Positions 13,323 to 23,831 of a stretch of DNA of 64,000 nucleotides are shown here, in pieces. The stretch's first letter is position 1; every line of letters begins with the position of its first letter. Where the stretch lies: NCBI GenBank assembly GCA_001939145.1, contig LSRX01000183.1, positions 19,068-83,067 of the forward strand. The letters are read 5' to 3'. This DNA is from Symbiodinium microadriaticum. Its lineage: Eukaryota; Sar; Dinophyceae; Suessiales; Symbiodiniaceae. A program made the position numbers and the translations under genes. Under the pieces are notes generated by a model. The model saw only the letters and a list, made by a program, of their open reading frames with translations. It was not told where the DNA came from and did not search any database.

Positions 13323-13654
13323 CTTGCAGACCACGAAGGATGATGCTTTAAGCACTGTTTCCCTAGAGCTAGAACAGCCGCAAAGGCACTCCACTCCCGG
13401 ACTCAACAACACCAGAACGGGATGTTGGAGTATGGCAAACCCAACCGACGCAAGACGAATCTCTACCCTCTACCCTGTTCATATTCATCATTATCAACAT
13501 GCGCATCACCATCATCATCATAGTGAGAGTACAATGCAGGCGTATGCATCAACCCGGATGTGGGTAGTCCTTTAAACAACACTCGGCACAAGCGCTCTAA
13601 TGTTGAGACATCATGACCAGGGAGGCTACCTACCCTGCTTATATGATAAAACAT

Positions 13655-13757
13655 ATGGGTAATTCTCTAAATTAGGATCTCTGTTTAGCGCCCAACATAG
13701 TACGACACCCTTATAAAAAGCACCCTAAGGTGGACCCTAATTTAGGGAACTACCCAT
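13655..13757. mobile_element. 103-bp inverted-repeat (MITE/introner-like) element
   Basis: The left end starts ATGGGTAATTCTCTAAATTA and the right end, reverse-complemented, starts ATGGGTAGTTCCCTAAATTA. The 25-bp termini match at 22 of 25 positions. The interior carries TAGTACGACACCCTTATAAA, which recurs in the copy at 55557-55650. No transposase is present. This is the cleanest member of a dispersed family; see also 49497-49572, 55557-55650, 59650-59752 and the fragments near 34950-35060. Confidence 0.75.
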
Positions 13758-13758
13758 A

Positions 13759-14886
13759 CTATTAATTAGGTCGGCCCTGTTTGCAGCTGCCACTGGCGAC
13801 TCTCAGAACCGAGGGCCTCGATGATGTTGGCGTTCAAAGAGACGAAAGGGTCGAACCAATCACCACCGTCCTGGCCCAAGCAGGAAAGCCGGGTTCAGGC
13901 TTCAGGGCTGATAGTTCCCGGTCCAAGGTTCAACCGCAAAGTTTCGGCAAAGTTCCGAAACCCTTTACAACAAGCGCTCTTTCAGAGAAGGCTTGGTTCC
14001 TAAACGCTCTTGAAGCTTCGGGCCTGGTGCCCCAGGTTCCAACAGCGCTGGGTCTTGGGTCTTGGGCCGATGAATGCCGGCTACGGCCAGATCCTTGAGT
14101 TCTCAAGCCTGGACCCTCCAACAAGGAACCTTTGCTAAGCTCCGAAACCGAAAGAACAGATGGTGGTCCTATATGTGGCCGAAGAATTCCAAGCCCCGGG
14201 TCTCAACGACCAAAGCCTGCAGCCTCGAAAATACCGTAGTCGTAGTCGTTGAAGAAAGAACCATAAAACGCCAACCCCCCGTCCCTGCGCACCTCGGCGA
14301 AAACTGCTGTGGGCGTGACGAGCAGGCCGGCTACAGCTGCTTGGGTCCAGCTTCCTCTTTCGGCACCACCTCAAAACATGACTCAGCCACTGGCTTGGTT
14401 TAGTTTTGCTGGCTGTGGTTCCCCCTCTTGGAAAACAGTGCCCGGCCAGGCAGGTGCAGCAGGGGGCGAGTGTTCTAACGATAGGCACTGTCACCCTTCA
14501 CCCTTACCGTAAAGATCCTAAAAGAGATCCGGATTCAGAGAGGGCTTCAGCCAGCCAGGTACCTCAGCTTCTTCGATACCAGACCGAAGACCAGCTGACG
14601 ATACGTTTACTTCAGGGCTTTGACCCAGGTTATGAAAATGCTTCGAAGTACACTTTCTGGGATACGGCGCTTACAACCTTGAAGGAAGCTTTGCTAATGT
14701 TCCGCGGTTCGAAGGCCCAGCTGTGCCAGCTGCTTCTCCGCCAGATCTCGCAGAGTCCGTACTTAAGGGCACCCCAAACATACATTGGATACCTCACGAA
14801 GACCACGAGTTTCGAATTGAAGCAAAGACTATCCCTGGGCGGATGGCTGGAGAAGTCCTCTAGCATCGGAGACCCTACAACGCCAG
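13759..14886. other. No defended gene
   Basis: Upstream exons of ALB3 (transit peptide) must lie above 13322 on the minus strand but were not found here. A long + frame covers 14406-15074, but its reading differs from the better exon frame at 14887-14978. Confidence 0.3.
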
Positions 14887-14978
14887 TCGCAACTTCTACG
14901 AACACCTGCAACAGTGCAACATCCTGCGCCCCGACACCGCAACTCCAAACACGATCCGAGCGGCGCTCTGCTGTCGAG
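14887..14978 (+). CDS. PPR-like exon
   Basis: After CGCCAG| the frame reads RNFYEHLQQCNILRPDTATP followed by NTIRAALCCR, with mostly G/C third positions, and ends at CGAG|GTTGGC. The pattern FYEHLQ..NILRPDTATPNTIRAAL resembles a pentatricopeptide unit (..M...GI.PD..TYNTLI.AL). PPR proteins bind organellar RNA, and dinoflagellates have many. Only one unit is visible, so the family call is tentative and the flanking exons are not identified. Confidence 0.45.
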
Positions 14979-14999
14979 GTTGGCTCAGGCCCATGTGCC

Positions 15000-15692
15000 G
15001 GGGCTCTGCCGGAAATCCTCCGTAGGTCTTCCGCAGTCACGCGGTCTTTTTGCGCTTTAGGTACTGTAACTTAAATCAATGTAGCCTGTGAGCCTTAGAC
15101 TCTTCTTAAACCAAGTATGATCCAAAACCCTGAAGCCCAAAGCCCCAAAATGGACGCCGCATTAGCGCCAAGGCACGGCACGAACTGCAAGGAGGAAGCT
15201 GCCCTCCAGCTGCCCCACGCGGCCAGCATGGCCAGCAGACCTGGGTCCAATTTAAACGCTGGGTTCTGTCAGGGTTCCATAAAGGGTCTCTAGAGGGCCA
15301 TATAAGCATTCTATACGATCTCTGGCAGGGCTTCGGTTTAGACGCAAATGTGGGTTCCGTAAGAGTCAAGGACGCCCAAATAGCCATCAACCTCCGAAAC
15401 GGGCCGTCGCACCCCTCCTACTGCAGTCGAGAGGGCATGTGGTGGGCGTCCGCAGGCGGGCACGGCCGCGTGTCATGGCGGCGGCGTGAGTTTGATTTAG
15501 GTGCGGATCACCTTTGGCCCCAGCTTGAGAGACCAGCGGCAAACCCGAACTGGGGACAGGACTGTCTAGCCAGATGTGTATCCTTTAGCTTCCATCAGGA
15601 TGTAAATCAGCATTTATCCTCCATGGTCAACATAGTGGGTATATGTACACATAAACACACGTTGCATATTCGCAAACGTATATCCCTCCCGG

Positions 15693-15729
<37 letters not shown>

Positions 15730-17118
15730 CTCTCTCGCTCTCTCTCACTCACCAGCTGAAACTCTGCATCCCTAAACCGCCAGCCCTTGACGGCCGCATT
15801 AACAACTGGAATCGAAGCCTTTAATCCCCGAAGAGCACGACGCCACACTGGCAATGGCAAAAAACAACAAAAAGGGGTCACAAGAGCGGTGCATGGTGAT
15901 GCGTGTGATGACCAACGACAAAGTCACAGGCGCAGCGGTCACAATGATGCCGATCACCATGATGAAGATGATGATGCTAATACAAGTCCGGCAACTGCTC
16001 TAGCTGTAGAGACCAGGGTGCAAAACTGAATACTGACTGATAGTACCAACTACTATCTGACTGATATTTGTCAACAAGGCTTTAACGGCTGCAAGAAGGA
16101 TAACACTAGCACCAAGCTTTACGGTTGTATGCAATTCCAAAAGGCTGCAATAATAATCTGAAGGCACCCCGTGGACCCTGCACACACATGGTATGTTCGA
16201 CTGGCATCTGGCTTTTCAACCCCTACAGAGAAGCCTGAAAGCTAACGTCCGCACTAAAACCTACACCCCTAAACAGCGACAGTCATCGCCGACGGCTCAG
16301 CGCAGTACCGCCTCTCGAAGCTCTCGACTCCCAAAACAAGGCACCTGTGTCTCAGTAACCCAAGGGTACCCGCTTGTTCGGAACAAATGAAGAGCCCTTC
16401 AGCTGCAGGGCTTGCTGAAGATTTCAGGGGTTCAAAGAGCTTCTCCAAAAGGGAAGGTCCTACTCGGGCTATGCAGGGATCCAAGCTCAACCATACGGTA
16501 CTGGGCTCTCCGGACATGTCCTTTCTGGGCATTTACCCTAGTGTGGTGTGAGAATACGAGGAAAATCTGAAAGCTATCCCAAATCGAGCGATGAGGGCTG
16601 ATTGATGCTTTAGGGTTTTTCAATTCTTTATTGCACGGCGCAGTTCGCTGCTGGAGCAACACGGGATCAAGCTTTGGTGAGCTGCATGGAGCCTTCCTAG
16701 ATCTTATCCGGGCTTTTGGGTCGTCGAGGTTCAACAGCCAATGATGTCTCGTTGAACACGTGCTTTCTAGAGCCTGCATCGGCGGCAAGGCTTCTGGGCT
16801 GTCTCGCAGGGAGTTGGATCAGTTCTAGAGCTTAGGGTCTAAGTTCTTGGGGATGCGCATTTGACCTGCGCGCTCGGCCAGCTTGGGTCCTAAGCTTCAA
16901 AATCTCCGGGGGCTCGGGTTTTGAAGGTTATCGACCTGCCCGGGCCGCCAGGGTTCGGGCGGAGGTTCGGGCGGTTTCGGGTCGATTTGGGGCCTAGACG
17001 TCTTTTTGGGCTTCAAGGTGTTTGTTTGGGGCTTTGGGAGGGTTTCAAGGTTTCGGGAGGGGGGCGGGCTGCTTGGAGGGGTTGTCGGGCTGAAAGGGTC
17101 AGCTGCTTTTTCTCGCAG
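15000..17118. other. No defended gene; CT and GAT microsatellites
   Basis: Coding-like patches occur on both strands near 15150-15240 (minus reading MLAAWGSWRAASSL; plus reading CKEEAALQLPHAASMA) and 15430-15490, but the strand cannot be decided. Simple repeats: (CT)n at 15696-15748 and a GAT-rich tract at 15940-15975. Confidence 0.3.
15696..15748. repeat. (CT)n microsatellite
   Basis: A CT run interrupted by single CG steps. Confidence 0.95.
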
Positions 17119-17227
17119 AGGCTGCTGCCAGACTCAAAAGGAAGAACGCACGGCGTCCTTCCTCATGATTCACGATGTAGTTCAGGTTCAGGGACCGCTG
17201 TCTCGAAGGCTCCGAAAGCGCCAGTAA
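17119..17227 (+). CDS. Possible terminal exon, unknown protein
   Basis: A pyrimidine-rich acceptor (GCTTTTTCTCGCAG) precedes a frame reading GCCQTQKEERTASFLMIHDV, then VQVQGPLSRRLRKRQ and a TAA stop at 17225-17227. Third positions are moderately G/C-rich. It could be the last exon of the gene that contains the PPR-like exon upstream on the same strand, but nothing between them was recognised. Confidence 0.4.
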
Positions 17228-18028
17228 AACGGTGAGCCTACAAACCTCCGATCGAAACAATTGAATCTTTGGAGAGGGGTAGGGTTTGTTGGATTTGCCT
17301 TTGGCTTTCCTTGTGAACTCTCACACTCGGCCTCTCCAGGGTTTAGTGTTAAGCATCAAAACCTGTTACACAGAGTCCAAAACAAGGGCGATCGGCTAAG
17401 CCCAGGGAGACAGCTGACCCAGTTGCACTTGCACCACCGAACTCAGAAACGATTCCGAAGAGCGCAAAAGACGGGTTGAAAGGCTTAGGCTTGGGGGTCT
17501 ACTTCTGAAGTTTTAGCCCTCCCCGGAGGAACGCGAGAATTTCCTTTAAACCGACCGGGGGACCCTAACGTAAACTCTGCATAGGACGATCGAACATGAG
17601 GAGCTTTCGAGAACCCTGCACACCGCACATAGCTGCGGGTATGGCTGTGAAGCTACTGCTTGAATAAGGGTGTATCACAACCAACGACACCAGTAACGGG
17701 TAGCCAAGATAAGTTAGGAACTGAGGTTTAGGATAGTAGTAGTTGTAGGCTTAGTTGCAGGCTGGGTTTTTTAAAGGCTTCGGAAGACTCCCATCTGCAT
17801 ACCGCCGGCCCCAAGAGCCGCTGAAGAGTTTTACAGCCGCCTTGGGGCCATTTCATGTGGGCAGACCGACTTGGCCACACAGGCTGGGAGTTTGGTCTCA
17901 GATTCTACGTTGTCCGGCTTCGGATCGAGGGTGCACGTTACCCAAAGAGCCCGAAAAGGAATATATCTGAAACCCCATATATATATATATGTATGTATAT
18001 GTATGGAGATGCATATATGTTTTAAGTG

Positions 18029-18074
<46 letters not shown>

Positions 18075-18896
18075 TGTATGTAGAGAGAGTAAATATGAAC
18101 ATAATCTCTCACGAATTTCGGATTATTCGTTTATGGGCTCTGTGGTGAAGCAATCAGCGGCCATGTGCCAAAGAGGCTCGTTTTGGCTCCCCGGCCCTGG
18201 ATGTAAAGCGGATACGGCCTTGCTGGGAACTCCTACAGTTCAAGCACTGGAACCTGTGAAGCACAGCTTGCAATGAGGGTCGACGACTTTGAACTCAACA
18301 CGAACAGACAGATGATGAGGTGTGACTAAGTCGGCTATAGATGAGCAGCAGTATCTGTAGTACCAAGGAGTGTTGCGGACCCTCTGTCAGGATCTGCAAC
18401 CCGCCAAGAAAATGGAATCGTTGTCAGCCCTCTTCGATGGTCTCTTAGATCACAAGAGCCTTTCTGAATGACCTGCGTTAGTGGGCAGTCTCACCACGCA
18501 GCGTCTTCTCGATGGACTGAAGCACTTCAGGATCGTCTGCATTGTTGAGGTTGACGTCAAAGCTGCTGTCCTTGCGTGTCCGTTTCTGGAATGCTGAAGG
18601 AAGCCTTTAGCTGAACCTTGCACCTACTCCTGGGGCCTTACAATGTACCTACTGTAGCGTCTTGTGGTGACCGTTTCCGTAACCTGTGGAGTCTTCAACG
18701 CACAGGTGAACAAAGCGCATCCAAGCCTCCTATCAGATTCCAGGGCTGAATCAGAGGTAGTTCTAGGCGTTAGCGACCAGAGATGCTCAAACAAAAACGC
18801 AACCGCCAGAAGCTGAATTATGCTCAGAGCAGCGTATAGCAGCCCACAAGCCCTTACCGAAACCTCCCAAAGCCCTAAGTGTCTAACCTCAAAGCT
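17228..18896. other. Intergenic stretch with a TATA/TATG microsatellite
   Basis: This lies between the possible + terminal exon and the 3' end of the HAD gene. I see no exon. Confidence 0.4.
17977..18082. repeat. (TA)n / (TATG)n microsatellite
   Basis: TA runs near 17977-17990 and 18030-18046 are followed by eight or more TATG units. Confidence 0.9.
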
Positions 18897-21800
18897 CTAA
18901 GACTCTAAGCTGCAATCCCCCTTCCCTGCCCCAGTCTCCAGCTTCACCATGAGGGGGAGCCATGCCTTCAGCATCTCCACCTCAAAACTCTTTAGTGACG
19001 GAAAAACGGCTTCGGAAACTTGGGGCTCCAGGTAGCGACCCATGAGAACCCCTTTTGCCTCCACCGTCAACTCCTCGATCGTGGGCTCGTCGACCATCTT
19101 GAACCTTCGGGTTTAGCCCTGGGTCACGCTTAAAGGCTTTCAAAGCTTGCTTTGCGTGTTGGACGCCAGGATCCGAAACAGAGCTCCCCATGAAACTGGG
19201 GCCCAGGCCCTGACGTTTTTTGAGCCCCCAAAGAGGGGTTGGGGTACGCCTTGGGAGAAGCCCCGTGGAATTCCCACTAAACTGAAGACGCTGTCAGCCG
19301 GAAGTCGCGAAGATCAGGAAAACCGGGCTTAGGCCTAGGCAAAATCAGCTCTTTCATGTCCTGGGGTGGTCTGGGTCCTGGGTACGTGGCAGTGGAAGGC
19401 GTGCTCATTCGGTCCACGACAGTGAGGGCCCAAAATGGTTACACTTAAAGCCTAAAGCTGAAACGCCCAAACCTTAAAGCGCTACACCCTGAAGGCACGT
19501 ATCACTCCAGGAAACGTTTTGGTACGGACTTTGTACATGTGGCCACCGACATCCACGAGCTGGCCATCTTGTTCGATGCCTCCGGGCTTGGCGTTTCCGA
19601 TTTCTCGTTTAAAGAAGGAGGGGCTGCGAGGAGAGTAGGCACTTACCCAGGTGCCATTCCGTGCTTAAGGCAGTCCCCGAAGTCCTGACCTCCCCACCCA
19701 ACACAAATCCCAAGGTTTCATCTTTAACACTTACCTTCACCCCAAATGACCTACTGTTGTAAGGACTTATATAAAGAAATCATAATAAGAAGCCCTAAAG
19801 AGGTAGGTTCTTTAGGGCGCAGGTAGGTCCTGTAAGCATAAGAGCCGAACGCTTCGGGCTTTGGCCTTGGAAAGCCACAGCATTTATCGGCTTGGGGCTC
19901 ACGGTTCTTTGGAGCTGCGAGCCCCACAAAAGCCGCTACAAGGGAACCAGGCTTCCAGGCTTGGGGGTTGCGTGTTTGGGTTTAGGGTTTAGGGGTTTTA
20001 GGGGTTTAAGCCCAGGTGCTGGAGATTCAGGAGGGAGATATGATAGACCCGACATCCCCCACTGCTCTCTCAAACTACGACTGACCTCTGATTCCAAGAA
20101 GCACTTCAACAGAAAGATGGCTATGGCTACATGTGCATCAAAAGCATCATCTTCCCGTTGTGTGTTAGAGAGAGAGAGAGAGAGAGAGAAGAGGTTCGAC
20201 CCTGAACATGTCCGACCTCGCTCTTTCATGTAATCCTCCATGGCACTCTGCGTGCCCAGGCGTTCGAAATCCTCTGGATGCCCTCTACCAGACTGTGGGT
20301 TTAGTTGCGGTGGAGGAACCGCTTAAGCCTCAAGATGTAAGCCGACAGCGCGCCGATGGAGTTGAGCTGTTTAGCTTACTCCGAATGTTTCTGAGCAAAC
20401 TTGCTAGGAGAGATCAGCATGCTCAACTGCATAAGATAGCCGTGCTTGAGGTGGCTAAGTACCTTCCATCGACAATTACAGCGCTTTCTTGTGATGCTGG
20501 GGTTTTTGACCCAAACATGTAACAACGCAGAGAGTTTGAGAGCATGTCCAGTTGAGCGAGGCTTCGCAAAGCAAAATAACCATGGACGTCCTTCACAGAG
20601 GCGTCCAAAAAGAAACAAACAGATCGGGTAAGAGGCCTAGTTTAACGAGATCCTGCCACAGACTAGGGTGCAGTGCCCTGTCTAGTCGTATTCATGACAA
20701 AGGGCACCCGTTTTAGAAACCCTGAAATCCCAAAACCAATTTCATGGGTCATCTTCTAGGGATGAATAAATAGTTTTCCATACTGTCTATGGTGCAGTCT
20801 TTTGCTTGACCGCATCTTTTCCTGTTTCAAGTCACATGCTGCTCAAAGCGAGAATTAGGATCACCCCGAGTTCTGGCAACTTCCTTCAATGCCTCACTCC
20901 CGGATTGCCGAGAGTCGGAATCTCCGATGGAAATCACGTTCTTCCAGCTCTGGCCCTTTCAGGGTACAGAAATATTTATGCCAGTAGAAGGCCTGAATAA
21001 ACAGACTAGGCATTTTACTTCTACGTGCCTTTGAGTCCCAGGGCATTTTGCAGCACCTAGTCTTGTTTGTGGGTTTAAAGACAGCTTAGGGTTTGTGCAT
21101 AAACTCAACCCACTCCTCCCGGGGTGCGACTCAAGTCCCGCGAGGTGCTTGATAAAATGATCCGGGGAGGTGACTGACTTGAAGTCTTTCAGAACAGTCA
21201 AATCTTAAACAGCCGTGTACAGGCATGGGTTAGGGCTTCGAGCGTTGTCATCACCTGACGGAAAAGCCTGCATCTCTTAATACCAAACCGGCAGTTTAGT
21301 TTGTTTGCAGCATCTGGCCGCAGGATCCAAAGGGCTCTTGGTTTCACTACCCTAAATAGGGGCTCTGAAGCTCCTATTTTGTCTTGCTCAACATGCGGGG
21401 GGCCGGTTTTCGTCGTGGGAGAAGCACGTCGTCACTACCGTAGCAGCAGCAGCGGTTCGAAAAAGTGTTGTCATCTGTAGGCTCACATCAAGTTGAACAA
21501 GCAACTCTGGAAGGTTTAGGGCTCCCTCCGAAACCTTACAAGGAAAATGGAAACTCTTCCTCACAAAGTGTCACAGCAGAGCCTCGTATTGAGAGTAGAA
21601 CTGCCTGCATTCTCGGGCCTGAGTGCGTGTGTGACAACTGTGCTTGAGCCCCGACAACAGTAGTTGCCTCCAGGTTCCACTCTTAGAGATAGAGACAGGT
21701 TCAGGGAAACGGCTTCTTAGTTGATAACCTCGGCCTCGGGTCTATGAACAGACTATGTTTGGTGTTGAAGTCTTCTTGCTCTGGGCCGAGAAGATGTTCA

Positions 21801-23754
21801 ACAGAATCTCTAAAGCAAAGTCTTCCTTCGAGCGGCTGCGGTGCTAAATCTACGATCCTGGGTCAGGAAGATTCTGCGGTTCGTTCTTGTGCTTCCGACC
21901 CTTGGGCGGCTTGGAATCTGGAACAGCAGAAGGAAATCACAAAGAAGCGAAGTAAGTCGAGATCCTGAACATCCCGTAAAATCGAAGATGCTGGGCGAGC
22001 GGCTATCGCCTTGCCTTTCACGGCGCTCCAAAACCTTTCGATCTCCTCGCTCTTTGCGGCTGGGGGAGCGGGTCAGGCAGTGTCTGAATATGGAAAAATG
22101 CCCATATAGTTGGACCTTGATTTGACATGACATCCCATATGGTAAGACTAAAGCATACATCCTCCAGCAAGGGCCTGTTTGAGAGGGCCCCTTTTGCCAG
22201 ATGGCAGACCCATCTGCAGCAAAACCTGATGACTCAGAGTCTAGGGGCTGTGATCACCGTACTTGTGTTCTATCCCAGAAATCTTCGATCCTGACCTCAG
22301 GTTCAGACACCTAGGGCCCGCAACCTGAAATCCAACTCCCCTGCTGGTCCTCGTCAGAAGTCATCTGGGACTTGTTGTAGTCCACCTGTATTCCTTCTTG
22401 CGCATAAACGATAGGCACCTGGCGGAAGATCAGTATTCTCAACAAAACATCATGGATCAACAATCGGCTGTCTCAATTCTCAGAGCTGGTCTCTGGAAGG
22501 GAGCCATCTTGAATCTTGAGGTTCGTCTGGGTTATTTGACAAAGAAACAAGTTTCCAGTCATTGATTCGAAGCCTAGGTCTGCTACATTCATCCCTGGCG
22601 GTTGAGGGTTTGAACTGACTACTTTGGAAGTTCACAGTCCCTTGTCACATGCTTTCGTTTCCCGCTGCATTGGCAGTCACGAAGTCAGCGCGGCCTTCAG
22701 CTGGTTGATCAAGCGGCCCACAGAAACATAGAAGTTCCTCAGCACCAAAAGCAAGCCCCCAGGCCCAACACGTCACATACTCAGACTCTCGCAACTCGGG
22801 CAATGCAGGCGAGCTCGGTCCATGGTTCGCAGGGAGAGGCACATGTGGCCCCAAGTCAGCTAACTCACGATGATCCCTTGCTCCAAAAGCCTCGTCTAAC
22901 CGAAGCCAATCAAAGCATAAAGCTTACGCAGGGGGGCACAGGAGGAAGGGACCCTTGCTCTTCACGAGCTTCCAGGTGGTCCAGTCTGTACCAGCTCATT
23001 CCTCATTCCTCTCTTGTCCCCGTCAACAGGATAGAGGTGGCAAAGATAACTCAGCAGGCTCGGCTAAACACACTACGATTTTGGGACAGGGAGGCTCACC
23101 GGGCTCGGTCATCCACAAAAAGCATCATAGGCGACGCGGAATCTTGACTACTCAGACTTCTCTCAAACGGACTGCTCGAGACTCGGCGGACAGCCTGAAG
23201 GTCGAACAATCGGTTTGGTACAGTTTCCAATCCACGCCATGAGGGGCTTAATCGAAAGTTAAGTTTATGGAGATCCCCAACAAAGAAAGACACCTGAACT
23301 TCAATGAGGCCCAGTTCGCACCAAGCTCTTGAAGCAACCCTTGCAATGCCAAAGGGAATGGCAGGACCATCTATGCTGCCCTCGGTCTCGGACCAACACT
23401 GTTGCGGCAAGCGTCTTGCATGATTCGGAAACCCAGGGTGCTCGCGCCAGGGTCACCAGCACAACCTTTCCGAAGCTGCAGGCACTCTTCAGGAGCTCCA
23501 CCTGAAGAATTCAAGCTTGCTGCCCCTATGCTCCTATACTGAGGCTCCTGTATTGAACGAGGTTTGGGGTTGGTTGCTGTCTTCATTGCTGCTCTGCATG
23601 CCCGTGCTGCTCGGCCGCACTGGTGTGGTCGTTGTTTTACTTTGGCCTTGCAATCATGGTCGGAGTGGACGTCGTCGCCACAGTCGTTGGTTGATATTTC
23701 ATGTTTCTGGCTTTGCTGTTGCCCTTGCTGCTGCTGTCGTCGTCGTCGTCGTGG

Positions 23755-23792
<38 letters not shown>

Positions 23793-23794
23793 GC

Positions 23795-23831
<37 letters not shown>

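Noticed and set aside
21895..21956. Plus reading DPWAAWNLEQQKEITKKR with a GTAAGT donor
   Set aside because: It is attractive, but it lies within an intron of the well-supported minus-strand HAD gene and no partner exon was found; left unannotated.
21810..22160. Minus frame with RS/SP dipeptides, at first sight an SR protein
   Set aside because: The overlapping frame reads EIERFWSAVKGKAIA, which fits the HAD protein with matching splice edges.
22645..22854. Minus frame reading LPELRESEYVTCWAWGLAFG and on to a stop
   Set aside because: Only its first part (to Y at 22777) fits the HAD exon; the rest is intron after a GTGACG donor.
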